Below are positions 35,005 through 43,204 of a stretch of DNA of 64,000 nucleotides, piece after piece. The stretch is taken from positions 1 to 64,000 of the forward strand of contig CAKQDU010000007.1 in assembly GCA_934229625.1 (NCBI GenBank). The letters are read 5' to 3'. Position 1 is the first letter of the stretch. Each line of letters opens with the position of its first letter. Source of the stretch: an uncultured Alphaproteobacteria bacterium. Its GTDB lineage: Bacteria; Pseudomonadota; Alphaproteobacteria; RF32; CAG-239. Below the pieces are notes generated by a model. It was given only the letters and a program-made list of their open reading frames with translations, did no database searches and had not been told where the DNA came from. A program made the translations under genes and the position numbers.

Positions 35005-35652
35005 ATGAAAAAACTGTTTCTTTTAACTTTTTGTCTGCTTTCGGCCTGTGCGCAAGACCCGTATAAGCTGAAAATCAGCAACACATTAGCAGACGACCAT
35101 GGGCAAAGCATTTATTTTCGCAGCAGCCTTCGCAGCTCTTATGCCGGGCAAATCCGCCGCGTTTTAAGTAATAAATTCGGAGAAATCGGCATAAAAACCG
35201 CAACCTCGGCAGAAAACGCTGATTTTATCGCCATTTTTGACATTGAAACTTTTTATAAACAGAATGAAAAATATAAAGACGCATCTTACGCCAACAATTC
35301 TACCGGATTTTTATTCAGCGCCGATGAAAATTCTTCTTCGCAATATTTTTCCGGCAACGCAAATATACAAACCGACCGCGACAAAACTTGCTTTACATTA
35401 AATATCGGACGCAAGGACTCGTCAACTGCGGTGTATTCTTCAACATTCTGCGCTGACACCACTTATGAAACAGAAGACTTTTTGCCTTTGGTTTTGGATG
35501 TTTACGGCAAATACGGAAATTACACCACGGCAAATGTCGGAGTACAATGCATAACTTCTCCGGACGGCAATGTTGACTGCAACCCGATTCACGACCGTCA
35601 GCAGGCATTTATAAATTCACTATGGATAGAACGTCAAATCAGCGACGATTAG
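35005..35652 (+). CDS. Outer-membrane or periplasmic lipoprotein, unknown
   Basis: 215 residues with a lipobox (LLSAC, Cys15) after a short hydrophobic signal. The mature part has alternating strands (ADFIAIFDIETFYK, DKTCFTLNIG) and two cysteine pairs. No domain recognised. GCGGAGAT is a plausible Shine-Dalgarno. Converges on the SHOCT gene with a 4-base overlap. Confidence 0.7.
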   Translation: MKKLFLLTFCLLSACAQDPYKLKISNTLADDHGQSIYFRSSLRSSYAGQIRRVLSNKFGEIGIKTATSAENADFIAIFDIETFYKQNEKYKDASYANNSTGFLFSADENSSSQYFSGNANIQTDRDKTCFTLNIGRKDSSTAVYSSTFCADTTYETEDFLPLVLDVYGKYGNYTTANVGVQCITSPDGNVDCNPIHDRQQAFINSLWIERQISDD

Positions 35653-36041
35653 ATTTTCAGCAAACGTTTTTTGGCTGCCTTGTATTCATCATCCGTAAGC
35701 ATGCCGTCTTCTTTAAGCTTAGCCAGTTTCAGCAGCTGTTCAATTTCTGTATGCGGCAGCGGCAGCCAACGGCGCAGCAGCAGCGTATAAGTACCGAAAA
35801 TAAGAATGTAAAACATAAAAAAGGCAATAAAATCAAACCACAGACTGAATCCGAACAATGATATTAAAACATATTCGCACAGAGCGGCCAGCACAAACAT
35901 CGTGGCATGCAGCGGATGAAGAACCATAAGCACCAGCGCCCACAATGCCAGCATAATTGTCGCCAGCAATAGTGAAAACGTCACTCCTAAAACACTACCG
36001 CCCATAGATAAAAATGAAAATGATGACAATAAACTTCCCAT
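35649..36041 (-). CDS. Small membrane protein with C-terminal SHOCT domain
   Basis: 130 residues from the ATG at 36041, preceded by GGAAAAAAAT. Three hydrophobic segments (about 8-40, 50-65, 72-92) and a C-terminal SHOCT motif, LLKLAKLKEDGMLTDDEYKA. SHOCT domains are short oligomerisation or tethering modules. A longer frame to 36173 overlaps the promoter region of the divergent gene and is not used. Confidence 0.75.
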   Translation of the reverse strand: MGSLLSSFSFLSMGGSVLGVTFSLLLATIMLALWALVLMVLHPLHATMFVLAALCEYVLISLFGFSLWFDFIAFFMFYILIFGTYTLLLRRWLPLPHTEIEQLLKLAKLKEDGMLTDDEYKAAKKRLLKI

Positions 36042-36178
36042 ATTTTTTTCCTTTTCCGTCAGCAGATTAAACCGATGCGCAAAAAAAATCAACAAGAAAG
36101 CATAAAACTTAAATATTCCTTGACATTCAACACCTCTGCGCCTACCTTTTAGCATATAATTTTTGGGAGACATAAACC

Positions 36179-36781
36179 ATGAAAAAAGCAGAAAACGTAA
36201 AAGAATTTGTAGAAAGAATCGATGCGAGCAAAAAGGTAAACCCTAAGGATTTATCTTCGGACCAAGATTTAAGCATCGCCATTATGAATCTTATTTCAAT
36301 TGAAGAACATCTGGTGTTTTCCGGAGCTAAAACCGGCAAAACTTCTTACTACGACCTAATAAAAGACATACGCGAAACCCGCAAAAATTTATTGCAGAAA
36401 ATTATTCCGAGCTATGAGGGCGAAGTGTGGTGCATGTCCAAACATTTGCTGGCAACATCTATGCGCCTGATGGAAGTCGGAACAAAACAACAAACTTTAG
36501 GTCATGACGAAGAAGCCTATAAAATGTTTAACACAGCATACGACATGTATTGCCTGTTTTGGGGACTGAACATGGGTATGATGGAAACCAAAGAGCTGAA
36601 ATGGATAGAACCGGATTTAGAAGAAGTGAAAAAGATTACAGCCAAAGCCGCAGAATTTTCTAAAGAAGAAATCAGCGAGCCGGACGGAAAAAAAGCTGAA
36701 CAACCTGTAGAGGAATCTGATTCAGCTTTATCAAAAATGAAAAAATTTGTACGAAAAGCCGTTGACTGCTGTATTGAATAG
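36179..36781 (+). CDS. Hypothetical cytoplasmic helical protein
   Basis: 200 residues, mostly helical, no signal peptide. A Met- and Trp-rich core (VWCMSKHLLATSMRLMEVG, YDMYCLFWGLNMGMMETKEL) is followed by an acidic linker and a basic C-terminal helix. No strong Shine-Dalgarno is obvious. It sits 10 bp upstream of the thioredoxin-like lipoprotein and may be cotranscribed. No family recognised. Confidence 0.65.
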   Translation: MKKAENVKEFVERIDASKKVNPKDLSSDQDLSIAIMNLISIEEHLVFSGAKTGKTSYYDLIKDIRETRKNLLQKIIPSYEGEVWCMSKHLLATSMRLMEVGTKQQTLGHDEEAYKMFNTAYDMYCLFWGLNMGMMETKELKWIEPDLEEVKKITAKAAEFSKEEISEPDGKKAEQPVEESDSALSKMKKFVRKAVDCCIE

Positions 36782-36791
36782 GACTTAAAAA

Positions 36792-37148
36792 ATGAAAAAA
36801 ATTTTAGCTGTTTTATGCGCCTTAGGACTAATGCTTGTTTCTGCCTGCAAAGGTTCTACCGATAATGATTTAAGCAAAGATAAAATTTATTTCTTTTATC
36901 AAACAACCTGCCCGCATTGCCATGATGCCGCGGCATATATCAAAAAAAATTATCCAAACTTAAAAATAACATCTTTAGACATAAAACTGCCGGGGAATAT
37001 GCGTTTATTTGAAAAATCAATAAAAAACTACAAGATTTCCGGTTCGGCAGGAACACCATTATTTATTATGGGAGACCACTATTTAATGGGATGGACAGAA
37101 TCGGAAAGGATGAAATTTGATTTATATGTAAAACCATATCTTGAATAA
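36792..37148 (+). CDS. Thioredoxin-fold lipoprotein with CPHC motif
   Basis: 118 residues. Signal with lipobox (LVSAC, Cys19), then FFYQTTCPHCHDAAAYIKK with a DsbA-like CPHC active site and the cis-Pro loop SGSAGTPLFIM. The small size suggests a glutaredoxin-like minimal fold anchored in the periplasm. It could keep thiols or disulfides of the Cys-rich envelope proteins of this window in order; that is an inference. A strong terminator follows. Confidence 0.8.
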   Translation: MKKILAVLCALGLMLVSACKGSTDNDLSKDKIYFFYQTTCPHCHDAAAYIKKNYPNLKITSLDIKLPGNMRLFEKSIKNYKISGSAGTPLFIMGDHYLMGWTESERMKFDLYVKPYLE

Positions 37149-37162
37149 TTTTTTGCTTATAG

Positions 37163-37190
37163 ACAGCCTCGTTTCCGAGGCTGTTTTTTT
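37163..37190 (+). terminator. Terminator after the CPHC lipoprotein
   Basis: ACAGCCTC pairs perfectly with GAGGCTGT around GTTTCC, followed by TTTTTTT. Confidence 0.9.
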
Positions 37191-37266
37191 ATTTTTGCTT
37201 GACGATAATCTCAAAAAGTTATACGCTGAAACGTATCATATTTATTATTAACTAAAATTTATTTTT

Positions 37267-37554
37267 ATGAATAGTATTTTTTATTCAGGATTTGCTCTGG
37301 CGATTATGTTAGGGTGGTTCTTTGTTTTTTCCGACACATTGGAAAATTATAAAAAACTATCCATGTTTGGGAAAAAACTGTTTTTACGAATATTTTTTAT
37401 AGCGTTGATAATCAGCATTGTTTTTTTAATCTTTGCGATTTCTCCGTTTAGTGTTCACACATCTCAGTTTGATAATATAAATTTTTTATTATCTTTCGGA
37501 ATAGTGGCACTTATTGTATATTGCGTCCTCGGTACAGGCCGTTTGGACGACTAA
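37267..37554 (+). CDS. Small membrane protein, unknown
   Basis: 95 residues with three hydrophobic segments (4-24, 38-58, 72-88) and short charged loops. No clear Shine-Dalgarno before the ATG and no family recognised, so expression is less certain than for its neighbours. It is followed by a convincing terminator. Confidence 0.55.
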   Translation: MNSIFYSGFALAIMLGWFFVFSDTLENYKKLSMFGKKLFLRIFFIALIISIVFLIFAISPFSVHTSQFDNINFLLSFGIVALIVYCVLGTGRLDD

Positions 37555-37568
37555 TAAAAAAATGAAAG

Positions 37569-37597
37569 ACGCCGGTTTAGCATAACCTGCGTTTTTT
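37569..37597 (+). terminator. Terminator after the small membrane protein
   Basis: ACGCCGGTT pairs with AACCTGCGT (one mismatch) around TAGCAT, then six T. Confidence 0.8.
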
Positions 37598-37668
37598 ATT
37601 TTATGAGTATCTGTATATTGAATGAAGCAGCGCTTATAAACAAAAGAAACTCTTATAAAAATAACAAT

Positions 37669-37727
37669 GTCATTCTTCGGCGCCTCATGCCGCTTTATAG
37701 GCTGAGGGAGTACCGGCGAAGAATGAC
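37669..37727. repeat. Palindromic intergenic element
   Basis: GTCATTCTTCG (37669-37679) is perfectly inverted at 37717-37727, with a structured loop between. REP-like in size and form; only copy seen in the window. Confidence 0.6.
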
Positions 37728-37753
37728 GCTGAAAGAACGGCTCATATAACATC

Positions 37754-37780
37754 AAAAGGCGGGGATAAATCCACCCCGCC
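37754..37780 (-). terminator. Terminator of the 780-residue Cys-rich gene
   Basis: On the minus strand GGCGGGG pairs with CCCCGCC around a 9-base loop, then TTTT. Strong stem, short T-run. Confidence 0.65.
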
Positions 37781-37810
37781 TAGTTTATAATCAGATGTTA
37801 TGAAAAAGTA

Positions 37811-40153
37811 TTATTTTTGCTGATAATCCCAATAATATGTATATCCATCAGAATCTTTCACTCCATCCCACGAAGGTCTACTGATATTCATTTCATCAAG
37901 ATTACATCCTCTGGTCGTATTATTATCAGAACCATCTTGCCAACATTCACTACCTATAGCACCTGTTGAACCTTTATCAATGGTGACAGAACCTTGAAAT
38001 TGATGTCCCCAAGTATGTTCTTCACCTGTCATTGTATTATCTACTTCATAGCAGCTATAACTACCGTTAAACCATACGGTAATATCCTTTTTTACTGGTG
38101 AGCTTGACATTATTTCAAAACACCAAGTATTACTGCTATCACCATCTCTAGCGTAGGTATAAGAAATATCAATGTACCTATTATCTACAAACTTGATTTT
38201 ATAATCATTTGTTTCATAAGTTTTGCCTGCAAGACCGGTTACAGGTAAGCCTGTTTGAACAGTTTTATTATTTATCATAACAGACATATCGGAAGCATTT
38301 GATGCAAACTCTCTGCCGTTATCACTGTCATCGCCTCTGCAATCACCGTAAACCTCACAATCACTTAATTGATATGAATAACTTTCGTATGTTACCCAGT
38401 TACCTTGAGTTACGGTCAACGGATAATCGATTCTATCATCGCCATCACCATCTATAATTAACTTAACAGTATAGCTTTTACCGTCAGACGCAGAGTTTGT
38501 GAATTTTATCAGAGCAGAGGCTGAGCCAGCTGTACTACCACTTGTATTATTATTACTATCATATTCCAATGTAATAGTAATTGTAGGTTTTTCTACTGGT
38601 TTCTTAGAGCATACGCCGTTTACCAACTGATAACCGCTCTTTATATTCTCTATACATTTGTATTTTGAAGAATCTGTAGGGCATGTTGAACAAGAATAAC
38701 AATTCTTATCTTTCGCACTAGTCAGAGTATAATCCAAACAAGCCGCTGGCTTCTGACAATAACATTTATCACCAGACAAAGTATAGTCAAAATTTGTAGG
38801 GCATGTATATTCTGTTTTACGGCAGTAATAAGAAGTTGCATCTTTTGCCGATGCTTTATATCCAGTCGGACAGTTTGCCTTTTTATTTATACATTTTTCG
38901 CCACTTAATGTATATCCGCTAGGGCAAGAATAACTATATGTGCCTAAATGACATTTACGATTATAATCCATAGTTCCTTTATCGCAAACATAGTATGGAG
39001 AAAATGGTGCCGGCTTTTCAGAGCCACTTGGCTTTGTTTTGCACGATTGATTTAATATACTGTTTATTTCAGATTCTGAATAGTCACGATTGTTCTGCAA
39101 CACATTCTGCTTACAACAATAATACTTGCCACTATTATCAAATGAAGTATAATCAGTATATCCTTCACCGACTACAGCACCGCAACGTAAATTTTCCATA
39201 CATTTGCCATAAAAGATAACATACCATTTTCCAGTAGTGCTATCCATTCTATATATAGGTCCTGAACCTGATTGATAGTAATAGCTCCCAGATGATGAAT
39301 CCTTACCTATACCTCCCTCTTTTGCATATATTGGATTTTTACCGCATCCAAGTTCTGCACTAGTGATATTTTCAGTTTTCTTTGCAGATATTGTTTCATA
39401 CTGATGTATTTCTTCTAGTTTATTTTCAGTTGCGGCAACATCTGTACATTTTGGAGTTGGTGTTGGAGCCGGTGGTTCCACGCATTTTCCGCCGGAATAG
39501 GTGTAGCCGGATTTACATTTATAGCGTGTGCCTTTATTACAACCGAGGTTGCATTTTTCAGAGTTCCCTGGGTCTGAAGTGTATGGATATGAGCTGCAAT
39601 CTTTAGGAGTGCATGGTGTTGTACAATTTTTGTTTTCATCCAATACTTGACCGGGAGCGCAGCAGTTGCCATTGCCATCGGTTTCCACGCTACTCGGACA
39701 AACACAATTTTGCAAGGCTTTGCTCCAACTTTTGCCTGCTGGGCAAGGATGATTACATCCGCCGCTTGGACAGCAAGCCTTGTCATCCTTATCATATTTT
39801 GTGCCATTAGTGCAGCAAACGTTATAGTCGTCATACCATTTTGTATTGTTTACGGTCTCACATTTATAGAATGTTCCGCCTGACGTCCTTGTGCATGGCG
39901 AACCGCAGCTAAAACAGCTCGTGTTATTATATTTTTTGTTATATTCAGATTCGCTGACATCGTATCCGTTACAATATTCTATTGTTTCGTTTCCGCCGTC
40001 TTGCTTGGTATCAATTTTACCGGTCACACAATTGCCGGACGGTAAAAAGCAGGTCGAGCTTTGCGCCGGTGACGCGCTAAAACACATACCCGCTATCATT
40101 ACTGCTATGGCATATATACTGCCTCGTACAGCCTTTTGATAGTCTTTTCTCAT
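37811..40153 (-). CDS. Large Cys-rich secreted protein
   Basis: 780 residues. Signal peptide ending SPAQSS, then TCFLPSGNCVTGKI, a motif shared with the frameshifted gene at 26875-28652. Residues about 50-520 carry dozens of cysteines in CxxC and C-x(5-10)-C modules, some in CPSGYTLSG(E/D)KC-like units reminiscent of EGF-like or metazoan Cys-rich repeats. The last 240 residues are a Cys-poor, Asp/Gly/Thr-rich beta domain (YDSNNNTSGSTAGSASALIK, IIDGDGDDRIDYPL). AAGGAGG is placed well before the ATG. Its leader has a hairpin at about 40178-40214. Likely a surface or extracellular adhesin-like protein; function unknown. Confidence 0.75.
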   Translation of the reverse strand: MRKDYQKAVRGSIYAIAVMIAGMCFSASPAQSSTCFLPSGNCVTGKIDTKQDGGNETIEYCNGYDVSESEYNKKYNNTSCFSCGSPCTRTSGGTFYKCETVNNTKWYDDYNVCCTNGTKYDKDDKACCPSGGCNHPCPAGKSWSKALQNCVCPSSVETDGNGNCCAPGQVLDENKNCTTPCTPKDCSSYPYTSDPGNSEKCNLGCNKGTRYKCKSGYTYSGGKCVEPPAPTPTPKCTDVAATENKLEEIHQYETISAKKTENITSAELGCGKNPIYAKEGGIGKDSSSGSYYYQSGSGPIYRMDSTTGKWYVIFYGKCMENLRCGAVVGEGYTDYTSFDNSGKYYCCKQNVLQNNRDYSESEINSILNQSCKTKPSGSEKPAPFSPYYVCDKGTMDYNRKCHLGTYSYSCPSGYTLSGEKCINKKANCPTGYKASAKDATSYYCRKTEYTCPTNFDYTLSGDKCYCQKPAACLDYTLTSAKDKNCYSCSTCPTDSSKYKCIENIKSGYQLVNGVCSKKPVEKPTITITLEYDSNNNTSGSTAGSASALIKFTNSASDGKSYTVKLIIDGDGDDRIDYPLTVTQGNWVTYESYSYQLSDCEVYGDCRGDDSDNGREFASNASDMSVMINNKTVQTGLPVTGLAGKTYETNDYKIKFVDNRYIDISYTYARDGDSSNTWCFEIMSSSPVKKDITVWFNGSYSCYEVDNTMTGEEHTWGHQFQGSVTIDKGSTGAIGSECWQDGSDNNTTRGCNLDEMNISRPSWDGVKDSDGYTYYWDYQQK

Positions 40154-40307
40154 CGTAAAGCCTCCTTTAATAAATTACAACTAACCAGTCCAAACTCTAT
40201 ACGAGTCGGACTTCTCCCCCATTATTAGTTTACGTTAAACTTTGAAAATATGCAATATTTAAATCAAATTTGCCGTTATTTGTCACAATTATGTAATATT
40301 TAAAATG

Positions 40308-40346
40308 ACAAAAAAAGATTCTCCGTTTTTTTAACAGAGAATCTTT
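40308..40346 (-). terminator. Terminator of the Cys-block membrane protein
   Basis: On the minus strand AAAGATTCTC pairs perfectly with GAGAATCTTT, followed by a run of T. Confidence 0.85.
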
Positions 40347-40385
40347 AAATATATAAGATATTATATTATTTTACCGCTTTAATAT

Positions 40386-40892
40386 CTACTTCCCCGAAAC
40401 AGGCTGCTGAATGATTTCTGGGTGCATATGGTGCATATCTTTGTGATGACGCTTAAATTCTTTTTTCATCTTTTTGTAAGAACCATCTTTTTTACAGCCG
40501 CATTTTTTATTGCAATTACAGCCATTCATCAATTTTTCAGGATTTTGAGCCTCTCCGGTGTTGATAATGATTACATTGCCGCCCTGAGCGTCAGAATATG
40601 CCGGAAAAGGAAACGCCGGAACAGGCGCCATTTGCACAGGCATCGGGAGAGGTCTGTTCAGCGGACAGCGAAAACCGCATTGCAATAAAGCGTGGAAACC
40701 CATACCGGCTAAAAAGATAACCAAAACACATAAAATTTTGACAATCATTTTCTTGCAGCAGCAACAACCTCCGCAACAGCAAGAACATTCTTTGCCGTCT
40801 TGACAGCCGCAGTCGCAGTTTTTGTCACAGCAGCAGCATTTTTCTTCTTTTACCTCAGCTTTTGAAGCTTCTGTTTTTTCTTTTTTATCCAT
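40386..40892 (-). CDS. Membrane protein with dense cysteine block
   Basis: 168 residues. After a charged N terminus, residues 19-47 hold 15 cysteines, with runs such as CCCC, CDCGC and CCCGGCCCC. One transmembrane helix follows (IVKILCVLVIFLAGMGFHAL), then a Pro/Met-rich stretch (PLPMPVQMAPVPAFPFP), a second Cys cluster (CNCNKKCGC) and a His/Met-rich tail (KRHHKDMHHMHPE). The layout suggests soft-metal binding on both sides of the membrane (Cu, Zn or Cd), but no transporter domain is present. GGAGGGTAAT precedes the ATG. It has its own promoter and terminator. No family recognised. Confidence 0.75.
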   Translation of the reverse strand: MDKKEKTEASKAEVKEEKCCCCDKNCDCGCQDGKECSCCCGGCCCCKKMIVKILCVLVIFLAGMGFHALLQCGFRCPLNRPLPMPVQMAPVPAFPFPAYSDAQGGNVIIINTGEAQNPEKLMNGCNCNKKCGCKKDGSYKKMKKEFKRHHKDMHHMHPEIIQQPVSGK

Positions 40893-40934
40893 ATTACCCT
40901 CCTTTGCGGATTAAAAAGTTATTTTTCTGATTAA

Positions 40935-40963
40935 AATATAAGATGAGCCGTTATAAATGTAAA
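40935..40963 (-). promoter_or_regulatory. Promoter of the Cys-block gene
   Basis: Minus strand: TTTACA at 40963-40958, exactly 17 bases, TATATT at 40940-40935. Confidence 0.7.
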
Positions 40964-41003
40964 GAGTTTGTAAATTTTTTTTGATGTTTTAAATTTTTAG
41001 CGT

Positions 41004-41032
41004 AAAAAAACGGCAGGATTATTCCCACCGTT
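41004..41032 (-). terminator. Hairpin with T-run, minus strand
   Basis: AACGG/CCGTT stem with a partly paired interior, followed on the minus strand by seven T. It could end a transcript reading from the sensor kinase region toward the Cys-block gene. Confidence 0.5.
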
Positions 41033-41157
41033 CTTATTTTCAGCCCTTGCGGACTAGAAAATATATTTTGAGTTTTTTGATAACTATAATTATTTTAATT
41101 ATCATGCTCTTTTCTCCTCTAAAAAAGAAGAAGAGCTAAACCCTCGCCTATTTAAAC

Positions 41158-41186
41158 TTGACAAACAAGTAAAAAAAGGCTATATT
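41158..41186 (+). promoter_or_regulatory. Strong orphan promoter in the gene-free region
   Basis: Perfect TTGACA (41158-41163), 17-base spacer, TATATT (41181-41186), with no open reading frame of note downstream. It points to a small RNA. Confidence 0.65.
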
Positions 41187-41192
41187 TAACTA

Positions 41193-41345
41193 CAGAGATG
41201 AGTTAAAAACAGGGTTTAACCCTTCTTGAAGTTAAAACAACGTCCAGCGTTCCCGCGCCGGACGTTATTGCTTATATATGATAGCCAATCGCTTGTCAAT
41301 ATTATACGGACGTTTTTTATCCCTCATTAGGCGTTACAACGTCCT
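41193..41345 (+). ncRNA. Candidate small RNA with alternating complementary heptamers
   Basis: Downstream of the orphan promoter: a small hairpin GGGTTTAACCC, then AACGTCC at 41239-41245 and 41338-41344 and its complement GGACGTT at 41260-41266 and 41308-41314. The first pair makes a local hairpin; the third element followed by TTTT could act as a terminator arm instead. Ends are not certain and no family is recognised. Confidence 0.4.
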
Positions 41346-41478
41346 TAAATGCCACTTACCTGAGGCTTATGCCTCGACCAATAAATGATTTTATCTAGTA
41401 CATATCTCACATCTACACACCAGTCATCCCAGACCTTGTACTAGAAACGAAAACTTAGATTTTTTCCAACAACCAATA

Positions 41479-41736
41479 CTAACTCTCAGAAACTCGGATA
41501 ATGAGGCTAATACATATTAACTTTTTTTGCGCTATGTACAATAAAACTCACAGAGGCTCGAATAGCGTGTGTAAATGCAACGGAATTTTTAAGCGCTGTA
41601 TACAAAGTATTTTTACACCCCTCACCCGACACTCTGTGTCGACCTCTCCCTCAGGGGGCGAGGTTTTAAATAACACTAACTCGTAGAAACTCGGATAATG
41701 AGGCTAATACGTATTAACTTTTTTGCGCCGTGTACA
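41479..41736. repeat. Pair of about 60-bp direct repeats in non-coding DNA
   Basis: 41479-41540 and 41676-41736 are nearly identical (AGAAACTCGGATAATGAGGC and beyond, through GTGTACA/TATGTACA). Between them lies a palindromic element at 41620-41664. The rest of 40893-41839 shows no gene; a 61-codon frame at 41501-41686 runs through the repeats and is not believed. Confidence 0.75.
41620..41664. repeat. Palindromic element between the direct repeats
   Basis: Two adjacent hairpins: CGACAC/GTGTCG around TCT (41627-41641) and CCTC...GAGG with a CCC/GGG interior (41643-41663). It resembles REP-type extragenic elements. Confidence 0.55.
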
Positions 41737-41839
41737 AAACAGTACACAAGCACAAAAAGTTAAAAGTAGTAGACCATTAGACGAGGTTCCCTATTACCCA
41801 CCGTAACCGCGGTAACGACGGATAATACTTAACCCACGG

Positions 41840-43195
41840 CTACAAGGGAATACTGATGAGAACTCTCAAACCTCCCAAATCACTATCTCCTAAAGTAATG
41901 GTTCCGCCGTGCGAAACAACTACGTCTTTGGCAATAGCCAATCCAAGTCCGACACCTCCGGTATCTTTATTACGAGACCCCTCAACCCGATAAAATGCCT
42001 TAAACACTTCATCGCGTTTTTCAACCGGAATACCCGGACCGTCATCATCAACAGAAAATTCAAGATGCTTGTCATCGCTCTCCAATTTTACGGCAATGGT
42101 CTTGCCATAATGAAAAGCATTTTCAATAACATTTGTAAATGCGCGGCGCAAAGCCTGTTCACGCCCCTGAATGGCGCTGACATCATAATTGGTGGAATAA
42201 CGAATCATCGCATTGGAATTTTTGCGGTATTTGTTTATAATGCCAGAAATCATTTCGTTGACATCTACAAAAGACGACTTTTCTCCGCCCTCGCCGCTCA
42301 CATATGATAAATAACCATCAAGCATTTTTTCCATTTCATCAATATCTTGCACAAACTCGCGGTTTTCTTTGGAATCCGGCAGCATAGCCATCTGCAATTT
42401 CATGCGTGTAAGAGGGGTGCGCAAATCGTGCGAAACACCTGCCAGCATCTGCGTCTTTTCAGAAATCTGACGCATAATACGCTCTTTCATCTTAGTAAAA
42501 GCCAAACCGGCGCGGCGGACTTCTATAGAGCCAAAAGGCTTAAACTTGGTATTGATACCCTTACCGAAATCTTCGGCTGCTGCGGCAAGCTGAGAGATTG
42601 AACGAACCTGCACTCGCAAAAACAACACAGCCACCACAAACAACAAAAGCGATGTACCTATCATCCATAAAACAAATCCAAAAATAGAACTGCTGAAAAT
42701 ATTTTTTACAGAAGTATTAAAAACATACAAACCCTGCTCGGTATCAACCAAAATATTGAGGCTGGAACGATGTTTTCCTAAAAATATTTCTGTATTCGCC
42801 ATTGGAAACTGCTGATGTAAAGATTCATTCAAAAAACCGGTAACCAACGGATTTTCCTTTTTATTTTTGCGCCAAACCGAATGTTTGCTTTCATTGTCAT
42901 AATAGCTGACATCCAAACCGTAAATAGCCTTTGCCATTTGCTGAACCCGTGAAAAATCTGAATTTTCATCATGGATTTTCATAACAAACGCCATATTTGC
43001 GGTTAAATTATCTGAAAGCTTTTTACCAACCTTAGTCCAGTTGCCATCTAAAAAAGCATAGATTGACACTATCTGCACAACAATAAGCGGAATAAAAATC
43101 AGCAGCATGGTGCGGAAAAACAAACTTCTCGGCAGCAATCTGCGGCGCAAAGCCACCAATAAACTTTCTAATTTTCTCGGAAATTTAACTCGCAT
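41840..43195 (-). CDS. Sensor histidine kinase, EnvZ-like
   Basis: 451 residues. Two transmembrane helices (about 28-50 and 170-195) flank a periplasmic domain of about 120 residues; then HAMP, HisKA with GVSHDLRTPLTRMKL, and HATPase boxes NVIENAFHYG, DDDGPGI and GVGLGLAIAKDVV. Partner is the OmpR-like regulator 9 bp upstream. In alphaproteobacteria close relatives respond to envelope or osmotic stress; the stimulus here is unknown. It ends the lpxC to kinase gene run. Confidence 0.92.
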   Translation of the reverse strand: MRVKFPRKLESLLVALRRRLLPRSLFFRTMLLIFIPLIVVQIVSIYAFLDGNWTKVGKKLSDNLTANMAFVMKIHDENSDFSRVQQMAKAIYGLDVSYYDNESKHSVWRKNKKENPLVTGFLNESLHQQFPMANTEIFLGKHRSSLNILVDTEQGLYVFNTSVKNIFSSSIFGFVLWMIGTSLLLFVVAVLFLRVQVRSISQLAAAAEDFGKGINTKFKPFGSIEVRRAGLAFTKMKERIMRQISEKTQMLAGVSHDLRTPLTRMKLQMAMLPDSKENREFVQDIDEMEKMLDGYLSYVSGEGGEKSSFVDVNEMISGIINKYRKNSNAMIRYSTNYDVSAIQGREQALRRAFTNVIENAFHYGKTIAVKLESDDKHLEFSVDDDGPGIPVEKRDEVFKAFYRVEGSRNKDTGGVGLGLAIAKDVVVSHGGTITLGDSDLGGLRVLISIPL

Positions 43196-43204
43196 AACTT
43201 TCTC

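Noticed and set aside
41501..41686. 61-codon open reading frame in the gene-free region
   Set aside because: It runs through the direct repeat and the palindromic element, has no ribosome-binding site and no protein-like composition.
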